Source of the DNA: a bacterium
Lineage (GTDB): Bacteria; Patescibacteriota; Minisyncoccia; Phycocordibacterales; SBAW01
Reading direction: 5' to 3'
Length of the DNA stretch: 7,113 nt
NCBI GenBank assembly: GCA_021813335.1
Contig: JAKALC010000036.1
Coordinates: 1 to 7,113, forward strand
How positions within the stretch are numbered: the first letter of the stretch is position 1; each line of letters starts with the position of its first letter. Positions 1 through 6,445 of the stretch are shown here, in pieces. A program made the translations under genes and the position numbers. The notes beneath the pieces are model-generated. The model had not been told where the DNA came from and made no database searches. It was given only the letters and a program-made list of their open reading frames with translations.

Positions 1-1
1 T

Positions 2-2224
2 GCCGGGCTGCTGTCGGTCGATAGCGCGGCGCCCGGGGAGCCGCGCTACTACGCGCTCGAGCTTGCGGTGCCGGCGAACAGCCGCGAGCTCCAATTCTAT
101 GCCGCGGTGCCGAACGGGAAGCGCGATCTCTTCGAGAAGCAGCTCCTCGCGATATTTCCGGACGCGCACCTCGTGCCCCAGCCCTACGATTACAACATCT
201 TCGCCCCCGCCGCCGCGTCGCTCGCCGCCACCGCGACGCTCGCGGAGAACCCGGCGCTTCCCCTGAAGGAGTACGGCGACTTCGATTACGACCCGCTGAA
301 CGCGATCGCGAACGCGTTCGCGAAGATCGAAGCGGCGGACGAGGGCGCGGCGCTCCAGCTCATCGTCGAGCCGCGCGGCGACCGGCACGTGGCGCACTAC
401 CGAAAGATCCTCCAGGCGCTCCGCAAGGGGGAGAAGCACGCGGCGGCATTCTCGACGCCCGAGACCGTGCTCGGCGAGATCGCCCGCGATTTCGGGAAGA
501 TGCTGTTCTCGACGAAGCCGAAAGACGAGCAGAAGGCGAAAGAGGCCGAGACCCGCTCCATCGAGGCGAACAAAGCGCATATCGAGCAGGTGGAGAAGAA
601 GATCGCCGCGCCCATCGTCGGGGTCACGCTTCGCCTCGCCGTATCGTCGAAAGACCCCGTTCGGGCGGAAGCGGTGCTCGGCGAGCTCGAAGCGGCGTTC
701 AACCAGTTCGCGAATACCCAGGGGAACCGCCTCACGTTCGTCCGCCCCGACGCGCGCCGCGCGCAGAGCGTCTTCGAGGACTTCTCATTCCGTCTTCCGG
801 CCGCCCTCGCGCTCCCGCTGTCGCTGCGCGAACTCACGACGCTCTACCACTTCCCGCCGTCGGGGATGGCGTCCGCGCCGCACCTCAAACAGGCGCGCTT
901 CACGCACGCGCCGGCGCCGCTCTCCCTGCCGCAGGCGGGCGCTCTCCTCGGCACGAATACGTACCGCGGCCAGGCGACGAAGATCCACCTCGCGCCCGAA
1001 GACCGCTTGCGGCACCTCTACGTCGTCGGTCAGACGGGAACCGGCAAGACCGCGCTCCTGAAGTCGCTCATCATCGACGACATCAAGAACGGCGAGGGAT
1101 GTTGCTTCATCGATCCGCACGGCTCCGACATCATCGATGTCCTCGCCGCCGTGCCGCCTTCCCGCTACGGGGACGTCATCTACTTCGACCCGGCGGACCT
1201 CTCGCGCCCGTTCGGCCTCAATTTCCTCGAATACGACCACTCGCATCCGGAGCAAAAGACCTTCATCGTCAACGAGCTGCTCGCCATCTTCCGCCGCCTC
1301 TACGGCGACGTTCCGGAATCGATGGGCCCCGCGTTCGAGCAGTACTTCAGGAACGCCACCCTGCTCGTGATGGAAGACCCCGGAAGCGGCTCCACGATGC
1401 TCGACATCGCGCGCGTGCTCTCGAACGCGGAGTTCCGCGCGCAGAAGCTCGCGAAATGCGCGAATCCGGTGGTGAGCCAGTTCTGGACCGACATCGCGAC
1501 GAAGGCGGGCGGGGAAGCGTCCCTCGAAAACATCGTGCCGTACATCACGAACAAGTTCGACGATTTCACCGCCAACGACTTCATCCGCCCCATCGTCGGC
1601 CAGCAGACCTCGTCGTTCAAATTCCGCGACGTCATCGACGGGAAGAAGATCCTGCTCATCAACCTCTCGAAGGGGCGCCTCGGCGAGCGCAACGCGAATC
1701 TCCTCGGGCTCATCCTCGTCGGCAAGCTTTTCATGGCGGCCTTGTCGCGCGCCGACAATCCGCGCGCGGCCCATCCGCCGTTCTACCTTTACATCGACGA
1801 GTTCCAGAACGTCACGACCGACTCCATTCCCGGCATTCTTTCCGAGGCGCGCAAGTACAAGCTCGCGCTCGCGGTGGCGCACCAGTTCCTCGCGCAGATC
1901 GAAGAGAAGACGCGGGGCGCCGTCTTCGGCAACGTGGGGAATATGGCGGTATTCCGCGTCGGCGAGGAGGACGCGGAATTCTTCGCGAAGCAGTTCGCGC
2001 CGATCTTCTCCGCGCTCGACTTCGTGAACATCGAGAACCGCAACGCATACGTGAAAATCCTCGCGAACGGCGTCCCGCAGAAGCCATTCGATCTGCGCAC
2101 TCCCGACCTGCCCGCGGTGAATCACGCGCAGACGGACGACCTTATCCGCCTTTCCGCGCTCGCCTACGGCCGCGACCGTGCTACCGTGGAGACGGCGCTC
2201 CGCGAGCGCTATCTCGCGCGCTGA
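2..2224 (+). CDS. VirD4/TraD-like DNA-translocation ATPase (HerA/FtsK superfamily), 5' partial
   Basis: The reading frame is open from the first bases of the window, so the gene starts upstream; the GTG at 68 is probably internal, because the residues before it (ending ARYYALELAVPAN-like text) continue the same domain. The N-terminal half is a non-catalytic region with a charged helical stretch at about 521-610, followed by the 'KKIAAPIVGVTLRL' segment and 'FNQFANTQGN', a pattern I associate with CPR ATPases of the VirD4/DUF87 type. The motor domain has Walker A GQTGTGKT at 1028-1051, the 'FIDPHG' strand at about 1108-1125, Walker B LYIDEFQN with Asp at 1796-1798 and Glu at 1799-1801, and a sensor-like AHQFLAQI near 1877-1900. 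All catalytic motifs look intact. Family members are ring ATPases that pump DNA (or protein-DNA substrates) through a membrane channel. The stop lies 3 bases before the next gene, indicating one transcription unit. No relaxase or VirB4 is in view, so conjugation versus another translocation role is undecided. Confidence 0.88.
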   Translation, partial: AGLLSVDSAAPGEPRYYALELAVPANSRELQFYAAVPNGKRDLFEKQLLAIFPDAHLVPQPYDYNIFAPAAASLAATATLAENPALPLKEYGDFDYDPLNAIANAFAKIEAADEGAALQLIVEPRGDRHVAHYRKILQALRKGEKHAAAFSTPETVLGEIARDFGKMLFSTKPKDEQKAKEAETRSIEANKAHIEQVEKKIAAPIVGVTLRLAVSSKDPVRAEAVLGELEAAFNQFANTQGNRLTFVRPDARRAQSVFEDFSFRLPAALALPLSLRELTTLYHFPPSGMASAPHLKQARFTHAPAPLSLPQAGALLGTNTYRGQATKIHLAPEDRLRHLYVVGQTGTGKTALLKSLIIDDIKNGEGCCFIDPHGSDIIDVLAAVPPSRYGDVIYFDPADLSRPFGLNFLEYDHSHPEQKTFIVNELLAIFRRLYGDVPESMGPAFEQYFRNATLLVMEDPGSGSTMLDIARVLSNAEFRAQKLAKCANPVVSQFWTDIATKAGGEASLENIVPYITNKFDDFTANDFIRPIVGQQTSSFKFRDVIDGKKILLINLSKGRLGERNANLLGLILVGKLFMAALSRADNPRAAHPPFYLYIDEFQNVTTDSIPGILSEARKYKLALAVAHQFLAQIEEKTRGAVFGNVGNMAVFRVGEEDAEFFAKQFAPIFSALDFVNIENRNAYVKILANGVPQKPFDLRTPDLPAVNHAQTDDLIRLSALAYGRDRATVETALRERYLAR

Positions 2225-2227
2225 CGT

Positions 2228-4930
2228 ATGGCAAACCCCGGAGAACGTCCGCTTTCCCCCAAAGGCGAGGGATCCTCGGCGCAGGAGCCCGCGCCGTCCG
2301 CGCTCGGGCATGCGTTCAAAAAAGCTCTCGAGAAGAACGGCGACTGGAAGCCGAGAGAAGCCGGCTCACCGCCGGACGAGGAGGCGTTTCGCCGCCGGGA
2401 GGCCGAGGGAGGACGCTTGGGAAAGGAACCCGGAGGCAAACGGGCGCCCGGGGGGGCAGAAAAGGCAGGGTCCTCCTTTTCCGATGAACCATCCGGTGTA
2501 GAAAATTTCGGAAATATCGTCAGAGATACGATAGAAAACATCCCCCGCGTCAGCGCGCCGTCCGCGCCCGTTGCGCCTGCGGCGCCTGCGGCACCGACCC
2601 CGCCGGAACTCGCGGAAATTTTCCACGAAGTTCCGGCGGGGGTTGCGCAGAAGTATGCGGAAATAACCGATCCGCAAAGACGGGGACGATTCATTGAAAG
2701 ATTGAAAATATCCCAGCAGGCGCAAGCGGAAAGGGAGAATGAAAAAAGAGATGAGAGAGCAAGGGAAAGAGAAAGGGAGAAGAGGGAAAGAAAGGAGTCG
2801 AGAATGAGGAGAGAGGGAGGAAAGGGGAAAAAAGAACGCAAAGGAAATGCGCCTGTGCGAAGTCCCGACGCTTTCCAAGCGTTGCGGATCGAGGACGTAG
2901 AGGCGAAGAGGGGAGCTCCTCTCGATGCGACCGTTTCTAATGCGCCGATCGGCGCCGGCGAAGCCGCGCCCCGGAAGGCAGCCGATCTCGATATCGGCGA
3001 AGCGGCGGAAGCAAAAACGCTCGAGAAAAAAGAGCAGGCGGCGATAGACGAGCGGGTTATAAAAGCGCGCCCCGGAACGGCCGCCTCGAGAGAAGATTTG
3101 CATGAGCTCTACACGAGACCCGTAGGCGAACGAGCGATCGAGCCGTCGCCCGCCGCCGCGCCCGCCGCGAAGGAAAATTTGTATGAGTCCTACACGAGAC
3201 GCCAGCGGGAGAGGGAGCGTGAGGAAACGGAAGGTCCGGGAGGAATCGCGCCGGCCGAAGCGGGGATCGTCCCCAGTCCGGACGACGCGCTCGACCCCGA
3301 GCGCGCGTGGGCGATGCGCCGCGCGGGCGAGACGGAGCGGACGCCCGCCGAAGAGCGCGGCCGCCTGCGCGAGCTTGTCGGCAAGTTCGCCGCCGGACCG
3401 AAAGAAAAATTCGATTGGTGGAAGAGTTCGGAAGAAGGCCTCGTTCGGCGTTCGGCGGAACTGGATGCGCAGACGGAGAAGATGGGAGGAATCGAGAAAG
3501 GATTCCGTTGGCTTGGTGAGAAGTACAACAAACTCGGATGGAAAACGAAACTTGCCGTCGGTCTCGGCCTCGGTCTCGGATACGGCGCCGCGCTCGCTAC
3601 CGTATCGCTCCCGGCCATCTTCGCGTGTATGGCGGGCCTCGCCGCCCAGCGCACCGCGGGTCTCGCGACTATGTATCTGAAGTACGAAAAGGACTCCCGC
3701 CTTCAGGGAAGCGCGCGACTGAAGGAACGGGCGATGCTGAACGCGATAGGGTACACCGCTTTTATGACAGCGGGCACGATGCTTGCGGTGAGGGAGATAG
3801 AGGAATGGGTCGGCACTATGCTCGGGCACGGGACGCCGACCGTGCCCGGCGCGCCGCACACGGCGACCGGACCGACGGTGCCGGCGCATGAAATCGCCGC
3901 ACCCGTCCCGCCAGGTCCCGAGATGCCGCCCCTCACGATCCACGCCGCTCCCGGGCACGGCTACGAATATATGCTCAAAGAGATGTGGCACCAGCTGCAG
4001 GAGAAGCATCTCGACCCGAGCCAGTACGGCAAAGACAGCGATATACACAAACTTCTCACCGCAAACGACAAGAATATAAATGATATCGTCCACCAGATCG
4101 CGAGCGACCCCCAGCACGGGTTCTATCATCCGGACGGGACGAGCGTCGTCGTCCATCCGGACGACATCGTCGCGTTCAACGCGCACGGGCAGGTGATGCT
4201 TATGACGCCCGAGGGCGCGGCGAGCGTTCATGCGGCCGCCGGCGCGCATCTCACCTCGCCGTATCATCCGGAGGCGGCGGCCGTGCCCGCGGCGCCCGCG
4301 GAACACGCGGCGGCGGTCCCGCCGGGTACTCTGTCGCCGCCCTTCGAGCCGTACGGCGTGCCCGTGGAGCAGGCGCCAGCGCCGGCCGTCGAGGCGCACG
4401 TGACGCCGGTGACGCATCCGGATACGGGCGGATTCGTCCACGACGGCGGCGGGAACGTCGTCCACGACGGGGAGGGCAATCCGGTTCACGGGGGAAGCTA
4501 TGAAGCGCCGGCGCGTTCCGCGTCCGAAGTTCGCCTGCCGCACGAAACCGTCACTACCGACCACATACAGTCGATCGATCTGACGCACGGCGCGAGCGCG
4601 GAAGTCATACAGAACCATTTCGGCCTCTCCATACCCACGGCCGAAGCGCACATTTACGCAAGTCCGGAGGGCGCGCACCTTCTCGTCTATGGCGGGTCGA
4701 TCGAAGACCAGGCGAAAGCCATCGGCGCCTTCTTCGAAAATCCGCACAACGCGCGCGCGGTCGTGTACGGTACGGATGCGTCCGGCACCTATCGCATTCC
4801 CTACGCGCTCGGACCCGACGGGCAGGTTCAGGTGGCGGGGGAGCCGGTGCGCACCGGCGGATTCCTCGGGCTCTTTTCCTCGTGGATGAAACCGCCCGGC
4901 CCGGAAGAATTGCAGAGGGTCGTCAAATAG
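2228..4930 (+). CDS. 900-residue membrane protein with charged disordered N-terminus and possible LysM-like segment; ATPase partner candidate
   Basis: I do not recognise a named family over the full length. Residues 1-160 are low-complexity, Pro/Ala/Gly-rich and probably disordered. Residues 163-206 are almost entirely Arg/Lys/Glu, likely a single charged helix or coiled coil. A short motif E-[DN]-L-x-E-x-YTR occurs twice, at residues 289-297 and 316-324. Residues 442-473 form a glycine-zipper hydrophobic stretch (GLGLGLGYG) and 503-521 a second weaker one, consistent with two or three membrane passes. Residues 566-660 ('LTIHAAPGHGYEYMLKEMW' onward) resemble the spacing of LysM-type wall-binding segments that follow membrane anchors in CPR proteins; this is a weak, inferred match. 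An octapeptide repeat lies at 737-756, then a distinct C-terminal domain (about 758-890) ending in an amphipathic FLGLFSSWMK segment. The ATG at 2228 sits 3 bases after the ATPase stop with no Shine-Dalgarno sequence, suggesting translational coupling. A structural or regulatory partner of the ATPase is inferred from position only. Confidence 0.85.
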   Translation: MANPGERPLSPKGEGSSAQEPAPSALGHAFKKALEKNGDWKPREAGSPPDEEAFRRREAEGGRLGKEPGGKRAPGGAEKAGSSFSDEPSGVENFGNIVRDTIENIPRVSAPSAPVAPAAPAAPTPPELAEIFHEVPAGVAQKYAEITDPQRRGRFIERLKISQQAQAERENEKRDERAREREREKRERKESRMRREGGKGKKERKGNAPVRSPDAFQALRIEDVEAKRGAPLDATVSNAPIGAGEAAPRKAADLDIGEAAEAKTLEKKEQAAIDERVIKARPGTAASREDLHELYTRPVGERAIEPSPAAAPAAKENLYESYTRRQREREREETEGPGGIAPAEAGIVPSPDDALDPERAWAMRRAGETERTPAEERGRLRELVGKFAAGPKEKFDWWKSSEEGLVRRSAELDAQTEKMGGIEKGFRWLGEKYNKLGWKTKLAVGLGLGLGYGAALATVSLPAIFACMAGLAAQRTAGLATMYLKYEKDSRLQGSARLKERAMLNAIGYTAFMTAGTMLAVREIEEWVGTMLGHGTPTVPGAPHTATGPTVPAHEIAAPVPPGPEMPPLTIHAAPGHGYEYMLKEMWHQLQEKHLDPSQYGKDSDIHKLLTANDKNINDIVHQIASDPQHGFYHPDGTSVVVHPDDIVAFNAHGQVMLMTPEGAASVHAAAGAHLTSPYHPEAAAVPAAPAEHAAAVPPGTLSPPFEPYGVPVEQAPAPAVEAHVTPVTHPDTGGFVHDGGGNVVHDGEGNPVHGGSYEAPARSASEVRLPHETVTTDHIQSIDLTHGASAEVIQNHFGLSIPTAEAHIYASPEGAHLLVYGGSIEDQAKAIGAFFENPHNARAVVYGTDASGTYRIPYALGPDGQVQVAGEPVRTGGFLGLFSSWMKPPGPEELQRVVK
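2728..2836 (+). other. Polypurine tract in the coding strand
   Basis: Of 109 bases only six are pyrimidines (at 2740, 2752, 2760, 2798, 2799 and 2805), including an unbroken 37-base purine run at 2761-2797 and a 31-base run at 2806-2836. It encodes the Arg/Lys/Glu-rich helix of the 900-residue protein. Arginine here is mainly AGA/AGG, unlike the CGC used in neighbouring genes. Confidence 0.85.
3092..3200 (+). repeat. Two in-frame copies of a 28-base repeat in the 900-residue protein gene
   Basis: Positions 3092-3119 and 3173-3200 match at 24 of 28 bases, spaced by 81 bases (27 codons). They encode EDLHELYTR and ENLYESYTR. The linker between them is Pro/Ala-rich, so the repeats look like short linear motifs carried in a disordered region. 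Confidence 0.8.
4436..4495 (+). repeat. Octapeptide repeat VHDGxGNx in the 900-residue protein
   Basis: Residues 737-744 (VHDGGGNV), 745-752 (VHDGEGNP) and the start of a third unit at 753-756 (VHGG) form a short tandem repeat with an Asp/Gly/Asn/His composition. It lies between the Pro/Ala-rich linker and the C-terminal domain and could be a flexible or metal-binding spacer. Confidence 0.75.
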
Positions 4931-4933
4931 CCG

Positions 4934-4942
4934 TGCTATGAT
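4934..4942 (+). promoter_or_regulatory. Extended -10 promoter before the DUF5663-like gene
   Basis: TGC-TATGAT is an extended -10 element whose hexamer (4937-4942) ends six bases before the ATG at 4949. No good -35 is seen at the normal distance (a TTGCAG at 4910-4915 is 21 bases away), which is tolerable with an extended -10. Transcription would start at or next to the start codon. Confidence 0.5.
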
Positions 4943-4948
4943 TTCTCT

Positions 4949-5245
4949 ATGCCGGACGAATTGACCAAAGCCATCGCGAACGACCTGGGCATCGCCGAGG
5001 TTCCACCCGAGGAACAGCGGAAGATTATCGCGCAGTTCGGGGAAGTGGCGCTCAAGGCGGCTACCATCGCCGTCCTCGAGAAGCTGCCGGAAGAGAAGCG
5101 CGGAGAGTTCGAAAAGCTCGCGCAGGCCGGCGCACCCGAACCGCTCAAAGCGTTCCTCGACCGCGAGGTGCCGGGGCACGAGGGAACCGCCCGCCGGGCC
5201 GTCGCGGAAGAAGTGCAGCGCTTTAAATCATTCCAAGCCCCGTAG
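4949..5245 (+). CDS. Small all-helical protein, DUF5663-like
   Basis: This 98-residue product has no signal peptide or membrane segment. It is rich in Glu, Lys, Ala and Leu and reads as several helices: an N-terminal helix around DELTKAIANDLG, a loop with VPPEEQ, a long helix through the FGEVALKAATIAVLEKLPEEK stretch, a third around GEFEKLAQAG, and a C-terminal helix ending EEVQRFKSF. The order 'short helix, PPEEQ turn, hydrophobic helix, LPEEKRxEFEKL, acidic loop, LKxFLDxxVP, terminal helix' matches what I recall of DUF5663-type proteins, which are common in Patescibacteria and have no known function. The ATG at 4949 was chosen because a TATGAT -10-like hexamer with an upstream TGC lies six bases before it and there is no Shine-Dalgarno sequence. 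The gene lies 18 bases after the 900-residue protein and 16 before the FKBP gene, so it may be read both from its own promoter and through from upstream. The family name is from memory and should be treated as probable. Confidence 0.82.
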   Translation: MPDELTKAIANDLGIAEVPPEEQRKIIAQFGEVALKAATIAVLEKLPEEKRGEFEKLAQAGAPEPLKAFLDREVPGHEGTARRAVAEEVQRFKSFQAP

Positions 5246-5251
5246 TATACT
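5246..5251 (+). promoter_or_regulatory. -10-like TATACT before the FKBP gene
   Basis: TATACT begins directly after the stop codon of the previous gene and ends ten bases before the ATG at 5262. Only a weak TTAAAT (5223-5228) is found at the -35 distance. The predicted transcript would have a leader of at most about four bases. Confidence 0.4.
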
Positions 5252-5261
5252 TAGACCCCGT

Positions 5262-5768
5262 ATGAAACCAACCCCAACCGGTATCGCCGTCGCGCTCGCG
5301 CTCGTCGTGGTCGCGATATTCTTTTTATTCCCGGGCCTTTCGCCCTTCGGTTCCCTTCCGCCGCCGACGGGGCCCGCCGAGTCCGCCACTACCAGCGACC
5401 AAACCGCCGCTATGCCTACCGATTCAAACGCCCAGCTCCAGGTTACCGATGAAGTCGTCGGTACGGGTCCCGTTGCCGCGCCGGGCGACACCGTTACGGT
5501 GGACTACGTCGGTTCGCTTACGAACGGCACCGTCTTCGACGCGTCCGCCAACCACGGGAGTTCGGGCTTCACCTTCACGCTCGGCGCCGGGCAGGTCATC
5601 CGGGGCTGGGACGAAGGCATCGCCGGTATGAAAGTCGGCGGGAAGCGCAGGCTCGTCATCCCGCCATCTTTGGCCTACGGCGACCAAGCCATCGGCAACG
5701 TGATTCCCGCGAACTCGGCGCTCGTATTCGAAGTGGATCTCCTCTCCGTCAAAAAAGCGGGGCAGTAG
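5262..5768 (+). CDS. Membrane-anchored FKBP-type peptidyl-prolyl cis-trans isomerase
   Basis: The 168-residue protein catalyses cis-trans isomerisation of X-Pro bonds, probably on proteins outside the cytoplasmic membrane. Residues 8-23 form one hydrophobic segment that acts as an uncleaved anchor or signal peptide; there is no Cys lipobox. Residues 24-57 are a Pro/Ser/Thr-rich linker. The FKBP fold fills residues 58-163 and keeps the usual pocket: Tyr82 in VDYVG, Phe92-Asp93 in VFDAS, Phe105, Val112-Ile113 and Trp116 in QVIRGWDEG, Tyr139 in AYGD, Ile148 and Phe156. The domain has the compact, single-domain length of FKBP12-type enzymes, with 'GGKRRLVIPPSLAYG' as a family signature. A TATACT hexamer lies 10 bases before the ATG, and no Shine-Dalgarno sequence is present, as for the preceding gene. 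It converges on the lipoprotein gene, from which it is separated by 67 bases holding a hairpin terminator. The enzyme assignment is very secure; the substrate is unknown. Confidence 0.96.
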   Translation: MKPTPTGIAVALALVVVAIFFLFPGLSPFGSLPPPTGPAESATTSDQTAAMPTDSNAQLQVTDEVVGTGPVAAPGDTVTVDYVGSLTNGTVFDASANHGSSGFTFTLGAGQVIRGWDEGIAGMKVGGKRRLVIPPSLAYGDQAIGNVIPANSALVFEVDLLSVKKAGQ

Positions 5769-5783
5769 AGAAGGGGAAGGAAG

Positions 5784-5820
5784 CAAAAGAAAAGGGCGCG
5801 GACTGCAAGTCCGCGCCCTT
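5784..5820 (-). terminator. Strong hairpin terminator for the minus-strand lipoprotein gene
   Basis: The arms 5792-5804 and 5808-5820 are perfect 13-base complements (AAGGGCGCGGACT) closed over a three-base GCA loop. Read on the minus strand, the stem begins 15 bases after the lipoprotein stop and runs into TTTTCTTTT at 5792-5784, which is the layout of an intrinsic terminator. On the plus strand the stem starts 23 bases after the FKBP stop but is followed by GGCGCT with no U-tract, so it would be a poor intrinsic terminator for that gene, although the stem might still block read-through or protect the 3' end. Confidence 0.9.
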
Positions 5821-5835
5821 GGCGCTGGCGTCTCC

Positions 5836-6372
5836 CTAGTACGGGCTTTTCTGGAGTACGTGCACACCGTAGTGCGGGAAGAGGTCGAACACCTCTCGCC
5901 CGCAATTCTCGTACGTGTACGTCTGGCCGCCGATGGTGACCACTCCGTTCGCCGCGCCGGCGAATCCGCTTGCCGCCGCGCCGTAACGGCCGTATTGCAC
6001 AGGGTCGGCGCCCGCGAAAGCGCGCGCGCCCAGATTTAGCCCGATATACCCCGCCGTGGCATACACGGCGCCGTTCGCGATCACCGCAACCAAGTTGCTC
6101 GGCCGCACGACACCGACGTACAGCCGGCAGGCCTTCTCGACTGCGGCGACCGCCGCGCGCTGCTTGTCGGTCGGCTCTCCCCTGACGATGTAGTTTATCT
6201 TCATTCCGTCTCGGGAGAGGAAAAAATCCGGAACGGATTGCTCGTGGGCAATTATCGTGGCCCGCTCCCCGTCCGGCATTGTAACGGCTATGTCCTTTTC
6301 AGGACCCATCGCGGCGCAGGCCCCGAGAGAAAGGGCCGCGAGTGCGGCAAGCCCCATACGTATAATTTTCAC
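5836..6372 (-). CDS. Small lipoprotein of unknown function, glycine/alanine-rich
   Basis: The 178-residue product begins with a classic lipoprotein signal: Lys2 and Arg5, a hydrophobic core, and lipobox LGAC giving a lipidated Cys19. The GTG at 6372-6370 is preferred because a full GGAGGT lies four bases upstream; an ATG five codons later (6357-6355) is too far from that site but would also leave an intact signal peptide. The mature protein starts with a short beta-like region containing TMPDGERATIIAHEQ, then a helix around TDKQRAAVAAVEKACRLYVG, then a Gly/Ala-rich stretch (about residues 98-142, with VQYGRYGAAASGFAGAANG) that may be a membrane-inserting hairpin, and ends with an aromatic tail. 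Two further cysteines (82 in EKACRLY and 158 in ENCGRE) could form a disulfide. I do not recognise a family; the glycine-rich part is loosely like glycine-zipper lipoproteins. It is transcribed divergently from tgt, has its own promoter and terminator, and so is monocistronic. Confidence 0.9.
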   Translation of the reverse strand: MKIIRMGLAALAALSLGACAAMGPEKDIAVTMPDGERATIIAHEQSVPDFFLSRDGMKINYIVRGEPTDKQRAAVAAVEKACRLYVGVVRPSNLVAVIANGAVYATAGYIGLNLGARAFAGADPVQYGRYGAAASGFAGAANGVVTIGGQTYTYENCGREVFDLFPHYGVHVLQKSPY

Positions 6373-6375
6373 AAA

Positions 6376-6423
6376 GACCTCCGTGGTGTAGGTCGGCCTG
6401 GAATTAGGCCGAAAAACCTTCGG
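6376..6423 (-). promoter_or_regulatory. Lipoprotein mRNA leader with three overlapping alternative hairpins
   Basis: Read on the minus strand, three stems follow each other and share bases. Stem 1 pairs CCGAA (6423-6419) with TTCGG (6413-6409). Stem 2 pairs TCGGCCT (6412-6406) with AGGCCGA (6399-6393) over a six-base loop. Stem 3 pairs GACCT (6394-6390) with AGGTC (6380-6376), which covers most of the Shine-Dalgarno. Stems 1 and 2 cannot form together, nor can stems 2 and 3 fully. No U-run follows stem 2, so translational rather than transcriptional control is the better guess. The pairing is seen in the sequence; the regulation is inference. Confidence 0.4.
6377..6382 (-). promoter_or_regulatory. 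Consensus Shine-Dalgarno of the lipoprotein gene
   Basis: GGAGGT on the minus strand lies four bases before the GTG at 6372 and decides the start. It is the only well-placed consensus ribosome binding site in the window; the plus-strand genes lack one. Confidence 0.8.
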
Positions 6424-6426
6424 TCT

Positions 6427-6445
6427 AAAATACTAAACGTATTTT
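6427..6445. repeat. 19-bp inverted repeat, operator candidate
   Basis: AAAATAC (6427-6433) and GTATTTT (6439-6445) are perfect 7-base inverted arms around TAAAC. The repeat lies inside the minus-strand promoter, over the -10 and spacer, and just upstream of the proposed tgt -35, where a bound dimeric repressor could block both. Confidence 0.5.

Noticed and set aside
68..70. GTG at 68 as the true start of the ATPase
   Set aside because: The frame is open to the left edge, and the upstream residues read as part of the same domain; no promoter or Shine-Dalgarno precedes the GTG.
785..2311. Minus-strand open frame of 508 codons opposite the ATPase
   Set aside because: It lies opposite clear Walker A and B motifs of the real gene, and its product is Arg/Glu/Val-rich without any family resemblance.
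1099..2487. Plus-strand open frame of 462 codons overlapping the ATPase and the next gene
   Set aside because: It is an Arg/Pro/Ala-rich frame-shifted reading of two genuine genes, and no frameshift is needed because both genuine frames are intact.
2366..5179. Minus-strand open frame of 937 codons spanning the whole 900-residue protein gene
   Set aside because: Its product is low-complexity Arg-rich text with no recognisable domain. The plus-strand frame has consistent features, correct operon spacing and a membrane region. Long antisense frames are expected in GC-rich DNA.
5792..5820. Hairpin as an efficient intrinsic terminator for the FKBP gene on the plus strand
   Set aside because: The stem is followed on that strand by GGCGCT rather than a U-tract; the T-rich run is only on the minus-strand side.
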